Positions 23,831 through 29,462 of a DNA stretch of 29,462 nucleotides are shown here, piece after piece. The notes beneath the pieces are model-generated. The model was given only the letters and a program-made list of their open reading frames with translations, searched no databases and was not told where the DNA came from. Location of the stretch: NCBI GenBank assembly GCA_900544515.1, contig UQVI01000004.1, forward strand, positions 1 to 29,462. Direction: 5' to 3'. Both the position numbers and the translations under genes were made by a program. The first letter of the stretch is position 1; each line of letters starts with the position of its first letter. Source of the DNA: an uncultured Oscillospiraceae bacterium (GTDB taxonomy: Bacteria > Bacillota > Clostridia > Oscillospirales > Acutalibacteraceae).

Positions 23831-25369
23831 TTGAAAAAAATAATCTCAACAGCAATTGCGGTTATCCTGCTGATAGGTATAACAGCAGGCATTTCCTTTG
23901 AAATATATGCAGGCAGTATGCCAAAAACCTCAATTACTAAAATAACCGCCCTTGAGGAAAGCTTTAAGGTTGAAATGAAAAAGGCTGATAAAGTCACAGG
24001 CTATCAGGTGCAGTATTCAACCTCATCAAAATTCACTAAAAAAACCACAAAAGCAGTCAAAACACTGAACACATATTCTGCACCAAAGAATCTGAAGGGC
24101 AATCAGAAATATTACGTCAGAGTAAGAACGTACAAAACCAGTAACAAAAAGACGTATTATTCAGGCTGGAGCGCCTCAAAGTCAGTAACCACCAAAAACA
24201 AAATTGCTTTGCAGAAGCTGACGGTAACACCTGCATCGGCAACAATAACCACAGGTAAAACCCTGCAGCTTAAAACAGCACTTACGCCGAAAAACACCAG
24301 CTATAAAAAGTTAAAATTCACCTCTTCGGACACGAAAATCGCAACCGTTTCGCAAAGCGGCGTGGTAAAGGGTCTTAAGGCAGGCAAGGTGCAGATTACA
24401 GTCAGAGCACTTGAAACCAATAAAAAGGTTGTTGTTAACGTTACGGTTAAAAAGCCGTATGTTGCAGTCAAGAGTATTGAGATAACAAACAAAAAGGGTC
24501 TTACTCTTGAGGACGGAAAAACGCTTAAAATGGCAGCAAAAATCACACCTGCCAACGCAACAGATAAAACGATTGTTTGGAAATCAAGTGATAAATCAAA
24601 AGCAACAGTTGATGCAAAAGGTAATGTCACCGCTCTGCGTCCCACAGAATTTGTGGAGATCACTGCTTCTACAAAGGACGGCAAGGTCAAAGCAAGCTAC
24701 ATGCTTAAAATCTCAAGAAAAAGCGGATATCTTACAAAGTCCGATCTTGACAAGCTGAATCTTTCGGGCGTGAATAATCTTATGATTGTTGCTCACCCTG
24801 ATGATGAAACCTTCTGGGGAGCAGGACACATTCTTAATGGTAAATACCTTATCGTGTCCCTGACGAATGGCTTCCACCAGGACCGTGTAAAGGATTTCAA
24901 CAGTGTTATCAAACGCTACGGTGACGACAAGGGAATTATTCTTTCATACCCTGATACACGCAGATATCTGTACACTGCCGACGGAAAATACAACGGCTAT
25001 GAAACGGATATGTGGTCAACCTGTAAATCCGGTATGGAGGCAGATATAAGCCTGCTGCTCAATTACAAAAAGTGGGATACCGTTGTAACCCACAATCCTG
25101 ACGGTGAATACAACAAATATCATCATCAGCAGGTCAGCTCACTTGTTACAAAATGTATTGATAAAAGCAAAAATGCAAAAACAGATTTGTATTATTTCGG
25201 CCATTATTACGGGGCAAATACGGTAATAAAAGACCCTAAAATAAGCAAAAAGAATTTGCGTATGAAGGAGCAGATTATACAGATGTATCTCCCTACCGCA
25301 CAGGGTGCATACGATGCCTTCAAGCATATGCTGCCTTATGAAAACTGGATACTCAGGCAGGATTGGTAA
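23831..25369 (+). CDS. Secreted PIG-L family deacetylase with FN3-like and two Big_2 domains
   Basis: 512 residues from TTG 23831, with AAGAAGG seven bases upstream. A signal peptide covers about 1-28. Residues about 32-122 resemble an FN3-like domain (GYQVQYSTSSKF, YYVRVRTYK, YYSGWSASKSV). Two bacterial Ig-like (Big_2) domains follow, about 128-208 and 212-296, each with a WKSSD or FTSSD core and a GxVTAL or GVVKGL strand. The C-terminal PIG-L/LmbE domain has AHPDDETFWGAG (321-332) and THNPDGEYNKYHHQQV, the metal ligands of N-acetylglucosaminyl deacetylases. It likely deacetylates a surface or host glycan outside the cell; the substrate is unknown. There is no sortase motif or C-terminal helix. 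Confidence 0.88.
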   Translation: MKKIISTAIAVILLIGITAGISFEIYAGSMPKTSITKITALEESFKVEMKKADKVTGYQVQYSTSSKFTKKTTKAVKTLNTYSAPKNLKGNQKYYVRVRTYKTSNKKTYYSGWSASKSVTTKNKIALQKLTVTPASATITTGKTLQLKTALTPKNTSYKKLKFTSSDTKIATVSQSGVVKGLKAGKVQITVRALETNKKVVVNVTVKKPYVAVKSIEITNKKGLTLEDGKTLKMAAKITPANATDKTIVWKSSDKSKATVDAKGNVTALRPTEFVEITASTKDGKVKASYMLKISRKSGYLTKSDLDKLNLSGVNNLMIVAHPDDETFWGAGHILNGKYLIVSLTNGFHQDRVKDFNSVIKRYGDDKGIILSYPDTRRYLYTADGKYNGYETDMWSTCKSGMEADISLLLNYKKWDTVVTHNPDGEYNKYHHQQVSSLVTKCIDKSKNAKTDLYYFGHYYGANTVIKDPKISKKNLRMKEQIIQMYLPTAQGAYDAFKHMLPYENWILRQDW

Positions 25370-25370
25370 T

Positions 25371-25413
25371 AAAAACAGAGCAGATAAGAATAAATCTTAT
25401 CTGCTCTGTTTTT
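25371..25413. terminator. Bidirectional terminator between converging genes
   Basis: AAAAACAGAGCAGATAAGA (25371-25389) and its exact complement (25395-25413) form a perfect 19-bp stem with a five-base loop, with U-tracts on both strands. It serves the PIG-L gene (plus) and the DUF2812 gene (minus), which stops at 25417. Confidence 0.9.
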
Positions 25414-25416
25414 GGT

Positions 25417-25953
25417 TTATAAAGACTTTTTATATTTCCAGAATTGGTATGCAAATATTGAAAATAAAATCAAGTATAATACAGCTAAAACAACATACAC
25501 ATAATAAAGAATTTTAGAATGTGTATTATTCTGCACAAATATCTGCGGCAAAATCACACATAAAAACATAAAAATCAGCGGAATAATTCTTCCTTTAAAT
25601 ACTCTTTTCATCATATCCAGCCTTGAAGTGTCATCACAGAAAATCTCTTCATCCTGATTCTGCATCTGTGCAACAGGCTTTCTGAAATAGCTGTAGCCGA
25701 CATAATCCTGCATATATTCCCAGCCGCAATCGCTGAACAGTTGCACATATTCACTCTTATGATTAACACCATCAGGATTGAAATCAAGCTGATATTTAAC
25801 ATCCTCAGGCTCGCATCTTTCAAAATGATAACAGCATAACCAATCCAGCTTTTTAAATTTCCAGCCGTTATTATGCTGACTGCGTAAATAATCCTGCTCC
25901 TGTTTCCACTGTACAATATTGAAAAATCTCACGCTTATTTTTTTATCTTTCAT
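25417..25953 (-). CDS. DUF2812 domain-containing membrane protein
   Basis: 178 residues. The N-terminal DUF2812 region includes FNIVQWKQEQDYLRSQHNNGW, YHFERCEPEDVKYQLDFN and FSDCGWEYMQDYVGYSYFRKP. Two C-terminal helices follow (IIPLIFMFLCVILPQIF and YYVYVVLAVLYLILFSIFAYQFW). The family has no known biochemical role; it nearly always sits beside a PadR regulator, as here, one base after the PadR stop. GGAGGG precedes ATG 25953. The pair probably answers a membrane-active compound, by analogy with other PadR units. Confidence 0.88.
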   Translation of the reverse strand: MKDKKISVRFFNIVQWKQEQDYLRSQHNNGWKFKKLDWLCCYHFERCEPEDVKYQLDFNPDGVNHKSEYVQLFSDCGWEYMQDYVGYSYFRKPVAQMQNQDEEIFCDDTSRLDMMKRVFKGRIIPLIFMFLCVILPQIFVQNNTHSKILYYVYVVLAVLYLILFSIFAYQFWKYKKSL

Positions 25954-25954
25954 C

Positions 25955-26269
25955 TCAGAAACCCTCCGTAATATTTCTATGCATTCGCTTGACTCTTTTT
26001 ATCTCAAGTTCAAGCACCTGCCGGCCCAGATCCGTGATAATATATATTTTTCGTTTATTTTCTTCACGGACAAAACGTATCAAGCCATCCTTTTCCATTT
26101 TTGAAAGACTGCCGTACATCGTTCCGGGACTTATGATGACTTCACCGTCTGTGAGCTTTTCAACCTGCTGCACAATACTGTATCCGTGTGCCTCTTCACG
26201 CAGGCACATAAGGATATAAAACCCTGTTTCGGTCATCGGCACATACACCTTTTTAATATGTGAATCCAT
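25955..26269 (-). CDS. PadR-family transcriptional regulator
   Basis: 104 residues from ATG 26269, with CGGAG eight bases upstream; the longer ATG 26290 start lacks a site. The winged helix-turn-helix spans FYILMCLREEAHGYSIVQQV, the recognition-helix region SPGTMYGSLSKMEKDGLI and the wing REENKRKIYIITDLG. It is probably a repressor of its own operon, because inverted GCACTGC/ATATATCG repeats overlap its promoter. Confidence 0.93.
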   Translation of the reverse strand: MDSHIKKVYVPMTETGFYILMCLREEAHGYSIVQQVEKLTDGEVIISPGTMYGSLSKMEKDGLIRFVREENKRKIYIITDLGRQVLELEIKRVKRMHRNITEGF

Positions 26270-26303
26270 TTTATTTTCTCCGTTAATCAATAAATCGCAC
26301 CGC

Positions 26304-26346
26304 TATATATCGCACTGCAATGCATAGTATAGCACTGCGATATATA
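26304..26346 (-). promoter_or_regulatory. Likely PadR operator
   Basis: TATATATCGCACTGC (26304-26318) and GCACTGCGATATATA (26332-26346) form an inverted repeat with 11 perfect outer pairs and one inner mismatch. GCAC(C/T)GC occurs three times in 26298-26338. The right arm fills the spacer of the PadR promoter and the left arm lies just downstream of the -10 box, as expected for autorepression. Confidence 0.7.
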
Positions 26347-26354
26347 TTTGTCAA
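26326..26354 (-). promoter_or_regulatory. Consensus promoter of the PadR-DUF2812 operon
   Basis: On the minus strand TTGACA (26354-26349), exactly 17 bases, TATACT (26331-26326). One of the strongest promoters in the window, overlapped by the operator repeats. Confidence 0.85.
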
Positions 26355-26389
26355 TAAAATTATATTGCTTTTACAATAATTTCGGTCAC

Positions 26390-26430
26390 TGCAACCAATA
26401 GTTGCACAATTTGATACTAAAATGTATAGC
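26390..26430 (+). promoter_or_regulatory. Promoter and inverted repeat ahead of the XRE regulator
   Basis: TGCAAC-CAATA-GTTGCA (26390-26406) is a perfect inverted repeat whose right half overlaps the -35 box TTGCAC (26402-26407). After 17 bases comes TATAGC (26425-26430), a weak -10. The repeat may be the operator of the regulator itself. Confidence 0.45.
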
Positions 26431-26472
26431 AATGGCAGGCAATATCTGTTATCATTTATATGAGGTGATAAG

Positions 26473-27234
26473 ATGACAAAGGAAACAGCAGACAGGCTTT
26501 TTCAGTACAGAAAAGCAAACGGATATTCACAGGAGGAGCTTGCCTCAAAAATAGGTGTATCACGTCAGGCTATATCAAAATGGGAACGAGGAGAGAGCAG
26601 CCCTGATACGGATAATCTGATTACACTTGCAAGACTCTATAATATAACCATAGATGAATTAATCAACGGCACGGATGAGCCTGAAAGGACAACAGCAACC
26701 GAAGATACGGAGCAGACGGTTGAGGCGCCATATGAGGAAAAGAAAGAACAGCCAAAGGTCAGCTTTGTAAACGGTATTCACGTTCACGACGGAAAGGATA
26801 AGGTTGACATTTCCTTTTCAGGGATTCACGTTGAAACAAAAAAAGGTGAAAGCGTTCATATCGGTGCAAGCGGTGTGGAGGTTGACGGAATAGACGAGGA
26901 CTATATTTTCAAGCGTAAGCCGTCCTGGACAAGTGCAGTTCTCCCATTTACTGTAATCATAGCATATTTAATTATCGGCTTTACCTTTGAAAAGGGCTGG
27001 GCAACCGGCTGGCTGCTGATTTTTCTGATACCAATTATCGAATCCTTCATTGCAGCAGTTAAAAGGAAAAATCCGTCTGCATTTGCATATCCGGTATTCG
27101 TGATAGCCGCTTATCTGACAGTAGGCATGCTGATGAGCATATGGCATCCGACATGGATCATCTTTTTAACAATACCGATATATTACGTAATTTCCAATGC
27201 TATAACGCAAAAGAAAAAAGAAAGAGAGCAATAA
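26473..27234 (+). CDS. Membrane-anchored XRE-family (HTH_3) regulator
   Basis: 253 residues. The N-terminal Cro/C1-type HTH (about 1-65) contains YSQEELASKIGVSRQAISKWERG and ITIDELI. A charged linker is followed by a beta-rich stretch with a repeated GIHVHDGKDKVDISFSGIHVE-like pattern (about 95-135). Three to four transmembrane helices follow (about 155-245: VLPFTVIIAYLIIGF, WLLIFLIPIIESFIAAV, AYPVFVIAAYLTVGMLM, IIFLTIPIYYVIS). The layout suggests a DNA-binding domain tethered to a membrane sensor. GAGGTGATAAG precedes ATG 26473. It diverges from the PadR operon, and both may respond to envelope stress; that is inference. Confidence 0.88.
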   Translation: MTKETADRLFQYRKANGYSQEELASKIGVSRQAISKWERGESSPDTDNLITLARLYNITIDELINGTDEPERTTATEDTEQTVEAPYEEKKEQPKVSFVNGIHVHDGKDKVDISFSGIHVETKKGESVHIGASGVEVDGIDEDYIFKRKPSWTSAVLPFTVIIAYLIIGFTFEKGWATGWLLIFLIPIIESFIAAVKRKNPSAFAYPVFVIAAYLTVGMLMSIWHPTWIIFLTIPIYYVISNAITQKKKEREQ

Positions 27235-27279
27235 CAAAGCAAACCGTGAACATTTTGTTCGCGGTTTGCTTTGTTTGTT
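27233..27279 (+). terminator. Terminator of the XRE regulator gene
   Basis: A stem of 19 bp (27233-27251 with 27257-27275, one G-U pair) starts inside the stop codon; its arms include AACAAAGCAAACCG and CGGTTTGCTTTGTT, followed by TGTT. Confidence 0.8.
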
Positions 27280-27314
27280 ATGAGAAATATTGTAGGGAAG
27301 TGCTGCTTTGCGCC

Positions 27315-27355
27315 ACAATAGCGTTACAATCGTGTCGCAATAACGCTTCTATTGT
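27315..27355. repeat. Inverted repeat upstream of the small RHH-like gene
   Basis: ACAATAGCGTTA (27315-27326) pairs with TAACGC-TTC-TATTGT (27341-27355) with a three-base bulge. It lies about 50 bases before the small gene and could be its operator, since ribbon-helix-helix proteins often repress themselves. Confidence 0.4.
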
Positions 27356-27403
27356 AATGCATACAGTATTACCGATGTTATATATAATTGTATTGGTGAT
27401 TGT

Positions 27404-27571
27404 ATGAAACAATTTAAAATTCCATCCATTCCCTCGACAACATCTAAAAGCATCCGTTTTCCTAACGATGTGATTGAAAATGTTGAAAAAGCAATTCAAG
27501 GAAAAAATTGCACATTCACTGCATTTGTTGTTGAGGCAGTAAGAACTACTCTTGAAAATTTGGAAGAATAA
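27404..27571 (+). CDS. Small ribbon-helix-helix-like protein (55 residues)
   Basis: A 55-residue reading frame starting MKQFKIPSIPSTTSKSIRFP and continuing NDVIENVEKAIQGKNCTFTA, ending EAVRTTLENLEE. A beta strand with alternating side chains (KSIRFP) followed by two helices, the second with the TAFVVEAVR pattern, resembles CopG/Arc or YlcI/YnfO-type proteins that bind DNA as dimers. GGTGAT lies six bases before the ATG. No toxin gene follows it, so an orphan antitoxin or element-borne regulator is possible. Codon use is more AT-rich than in the neighbours. Confidence 0.7.
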   Translation: MKQFKIPSIPSTTSKSIRFPNDVIENVEKAIQGKNCTFTAFVVEAVRTTLENLEE

Positions 27572-27775
27572 AAATGTGAAATAAAAAATTTTGAAAACAT
27601 CATCTACCTTCTATGTTAAATTTGGAATATGAAGTGTAATTTTCTATAAACATATATTTTTTTATATTTATTAAGCACATTAATTGATGTACACTTATTC
27701 AAAAGATACTCTTTTTACAAATATATGTATATTGAGTTATTGCATTTTATCTGAATTTGACGTAGTTAACAACAA

Positions 27776-27807
27776 ATCCCCTGCAGGTCCAATGATTTGC
27801 AGGGGAT
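27776..27807. terminator. Hairpin between the small gene and gap
   Basis: ATCCCCTGCA (27776-27785) and TGCAGGGGAT (27798-27807) form a perfect 10-bp stem. It may stop plus-strand transcription from the small gene or be a second terminator for gap (TTTGTTGTT follows on the minus strand). The rest of 27572-27775 is AT-rich with no gene that I can support. Confidence 0.5.
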
Positions 27808-27822
27808 CATTTTATGCAAAAA

Positions 27823-27847
27823 AACGGCTTGGAAAAACCAAGCCGTT
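27823..27847 (-). terminator. Terminator of gap
   Basis: AACGGCTTGG and CCAAGCCGTT form a perfect 10-bp stem with a five-base loop, followed on the minus strand by seven T residues. Confidence 0.92.
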
Positions 27848-27868
27848 CATTATTTATTCCGGTATCAA

Positions 27869-28882
27869 TTAACCAAGCTCTGAGAAGTACTTGATTGTTC
27901 TAACCATCTGTGATGTGTAGCTGTTCTCATTATCATACCAAGAAACAACCTGAACCTCATAGAGATCCTCAGCAATAGGAAGAACCATTGTCTGAGTAGC
28001 ATCAAAGAGTGAACCATATCTCATACCAACGATATCTGAAGAAACGATTTCATCAGTGTTGTAACCAAAAGACTCTGTAGCAGCAGCCTTCATAGCTGCG
28101 TTGATACCATCAACAGTAATGTCCTTACCCTTAACAACAGCAGTAAGAATTGTTGTTGAACCAGTTGGAGTAGGAACTCTCTGAGCAGCACCGATAAGCT
28201 TACCGTTAAGTGCAGGGATAACCAGACCGATAGCCTTAGCAGCACCTGTTGAGTTAGGAACGATGTTAACAGCAGCAGCTCTTGAACGACGAAGGTCACC
28301 CTTTCTCTGAGGACCGTCAAGAGTCATCTGATCGCCTGTGTAAGCGTGGATTGTGCACATAATACCACTCTGAATCTCAGCAAAATCGTTGAGTGCCTTA
28401 GCCATAGGAGCAAGACAGTTTGTTGTACAAGATGCAGCAGAAATAACTGTATCCTCAGCTGTAAGCTCTTCGTGGTTTACATTATAAACGATTGTTGGAA
28501 GGTCATTGCCTGCAGGAGCAGAAATAACAACCTTACGTGCACCAGCCTTTACATGAGCTGAAGCCTTCTCCTTTGAGCAGTAGAAGCCTGTGCACTCAAG
28601 AACAACGTCAACACCAAGCTCGCCCCAAGGAAGCTCAGCAGCGTCAGCCTTAGCATAAATCTTAATCTCTTTACCATCTACGATGATTGAATCATCTGTA
28701 GCTGATACTGTATCAGCAAGAGCATACTTACCCTGTGATGAGTCATACTTAAGAAGATGAGCAAGCATCTTTGGGCTTGTAAGATCGTTGATAGCAACTA
28801 CTTCATAGCCTTCTGCGCCAAACATCTGACGGAAAGCAAGACGACCAATACGGCCGAATCCATTAATAGCAACCTTTACCAT
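27869..28882 (-). CDS. gap: Glyceraldehyde-3-phosphate dehydrogenase, type I
   Basis: 337 residues, normal length. It oxidises glyceraldehyde 3-phosphate to 1,3-bisphosphoglycerate in glycolysis. The Rossmann motif is VAINGFGRIGRLAFRQM; aspartate 33 in INDL points to NAD rather than NADP. The catalytic loop SAASCTTNCLAPM carries C152, and HAYTGDQMTLDGPQRKGDLR and WYDNENSYTSQMVRT are intact. CGGAGG lies eight bases before the ATG. It has its own promoter and terminator; pgk and tpi are not in the window. Confidence 0.98.
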   Translation of the reverse strand: MVKVAINGFGRIGRLAFRQMFGAEGYEVVAINDLTSPKMLAHLLKYDSSQGKYALADTVSATDDSIIVDGKEIKIYAKADAAELPWGELGVDVVLECTGFYCSKEKASAHVKAGARKVVISAPAGNDLPTIVYNVNHEELTAEDTVISAASCTTNCLAPMAKALNDFAEIQSGIMCTIHAYTGDQMTLDGPQRKGDLRRSRAAAVNIVPNSTGAAKAIGLVIPALNGKLIGAAQRVPTPTGSTTILTAVVKGKDITVDGINAAMKAAATESFGYNTDEIVSSDIVGMRYGSLFDATQTMVLPIAEDLYEVQVVSWYDNENSYTSQMVRTIKYFSELG

Positions 28883-28931
28883 TGGAATTACCTCCGAAAA
28901 ATAAATTTATTTATTGCTTTTATGCATTATT

Positions 28932-28960
28932 ATTTTATACTCTTTGTCCGCATTAATCAA
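28932..28960 (-). promoter_or_regulatory. Promoter of gap
   Basis: On the minus strand TTGATT (28960-28955), 17 bases, TAAAAT (28937-28932); an alternative reading is TATAAA with a 15-base spacer. Confidence 0.55.
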
Positions 28961-29102
28961 GAAAAAAATGTAAATTTTACACTTTATACAAAAAGATAGT
29001 AAATAAGCCATTTTCTTATAGTTAATTTTTTAACAAAGAATATATTTTATAGTATAAACAAGGTTATTGATATATCGTCCCGCAATATTGAAAAAATAAT
29101 TT

Positions 29103-29126
29103 GGGCGGATATTGAATCCGCCCCTA
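29103..29126. repeat. GGGCGGAT/ATCCGCCC hairpin, likely an interspersed-repeat end
   Basis: GGGCGGAT (29103-29110) and ATCCGCCC (29116-29123) pair perfectly around ATTGA, followed by CTACA. The GGGCG...CGCCCCTACA form is a GC-rich island in a very AT-rich stretch and resembles ends of dispersed palindromic repeats seen in gut Clostridia. The gap upstream region 28961-29100 holds nothing else I can support. Confidence 0.5.
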
Positions 29127-29162
29127 CAGTGTTTCAATACACTTCCTGATAACATAAAAATA

Positions 29163-29462
29163 AAAAGGACTTAACAGTTTTATTACTGTTAAATCCTTTG
29201 GTGGGAACAACAGGGCTCGACATCTGCTGCGGCTTCGCCTTGCATCTTATCCGCTCGCCGACCGTTGCTAACGCAACAGTACCCGACTCACGCTCCTCGC
29301 TGAAAACAGTCCACCGGACTGTTTTCTTTACGCTCAGACCTTCACAAGGTTCGAGCTTTTTAACAAAAAAATAAAAAAGACTTAACAGCATTTAAACCGT
29401 TAAGTCTTTTGGTGGGAACAACAGGGCTCGACATCTGCTGCGGCTTCGCCTTGCATCTTATC
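29163..29462. repeat. 211-bp tandem repeat, cut by the contig end
   Basis: A unit starts near 29163 and again near 29374. Bases 29200-29251 are identical to 29411-29462 (52 bases), an exact 211-base period. Each unit starts with a hairpin: 29164-29177 with 29186-29199, and 29375-29386 with 29399-29410. The unit also holds AAAACAGTCC/GGACTGTTTT (29303-29325) and GTTGC/GCAAC hairpins. On the minus strand each unit ends TCGAGCCCTG, TTGTTCCCACCA and then a terminator-like hairpin with a T-run, resembling a tRNA 3' end. The contig stops inside the second copy, as expected if more copies exist. Confidence 0.85.

Noticed and set aside
28090..28561. Frames on both strands inside gap
   Set aside because: Shadows of a highly conserved GAPDH gene; leucine/valine-rich translation arises from codon bias.
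29134..29391. An 85-residue minus-strand frame over the tandem repeat
   Set aside because: The frame spans hairpins, a terminator-like element and the repeat junction, and has no ribosome site. Its peptide is translated repeat sequence.
1..29462. A CRISPR array or defence island
   Set aside because: No regularly spaced short repeats and no cas, restriction or abortive-infection genes were seen; the only tandem repeat has a 211-base period.

Overview
The window reads as one contig from a low-GC Firmicute of the class Clostridia, most likely an Oscillospiraceae/Ruminococcus-like gut bacterium. The basis is AT-rich promoters with strong GGAGG ribosome sites, Clostridia-style gene families (DUF4830, DUF2812 with PadR, FHA-FtsW-PBP), threonine-rich linkers and several secreted Ig-domain or M23 proteins. 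I cannot name the species from sequence alone. The first 37 bases are not genomic: positions 5-37 are the Illumina Nextera read-1 adapter with the Tn5 mosaic end. The last ~300 bases are a 211-bp tandem repeat that the contig end cuts, so both ends look like assembly limits.

Layout. 38-1440 (minus): a secreted, membrane-anchored Thr-rich protein followed, with an 8-base overlap, by a SAM methyltransferase cut by the contig end. 1578-3089 (plus): remnant of a mobile element, a large serine recombinase that has lost its catalytic domain, with a terminator hairpin inside its last codons. 3193-3608 (minus): a tRNA operon Thr-Tyr-Pro with a consensus promoter, hairpins in both spacers and a terminator. 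3622-6098: a membrane GDPD-family protein and guaB with its own promoter.

6111-15284 (minus) looks like one long, tightly packed transcription unit: ftsE, ftsX, three paralogous coiled-coil/M23 murein hydrolases (PcsB/EnvC-like), queH, rarA, nth and an aroK-like kinase. Most junctions overlap by 1-8 bases. FtsEX is the ABC-type membrane switch that activates this class of hydrolase, so three tandem candidate effectors behind one ftsEX is the most striking arrangement here. 15331-16571: a CdaR/PucR-type regulator with its own promoter and terminator.

16667-22599 (minus) is a second envelope operon: a two-FHA-domain membrane protein, a FtsW/RodA polymerase, a class B PBP, HflX, a DUF4830 protein and an RsuA-family pseudouridine synthase. 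Divergent from it, 22689-25413 (plus) encodes galactose mutarotase and a secreted FN3/Big_2/PIG-L deacetylase. 25417-26354 (minus) is a PadR-DUF2812 pair with an operator over a consensus promoter. 26473-27275 (plus) is a membrane-linked XRE regulator with a terminator. 27404-27571 is a 55-residue ribbon-helix-helix-like protein. 27823-28960 (minus) is gap (GAPDH). The rest to 29462 is non-coding and repeat-rich.

Overall this is a core chromosomal region devoted to peptidoglycan synthesis and cleavage plus DNA repair and tRNA functions, with one decayed mobile element beside a tRNA operon and a structured repeat at the right edge. I found no CRISPR array and no intact transposon.
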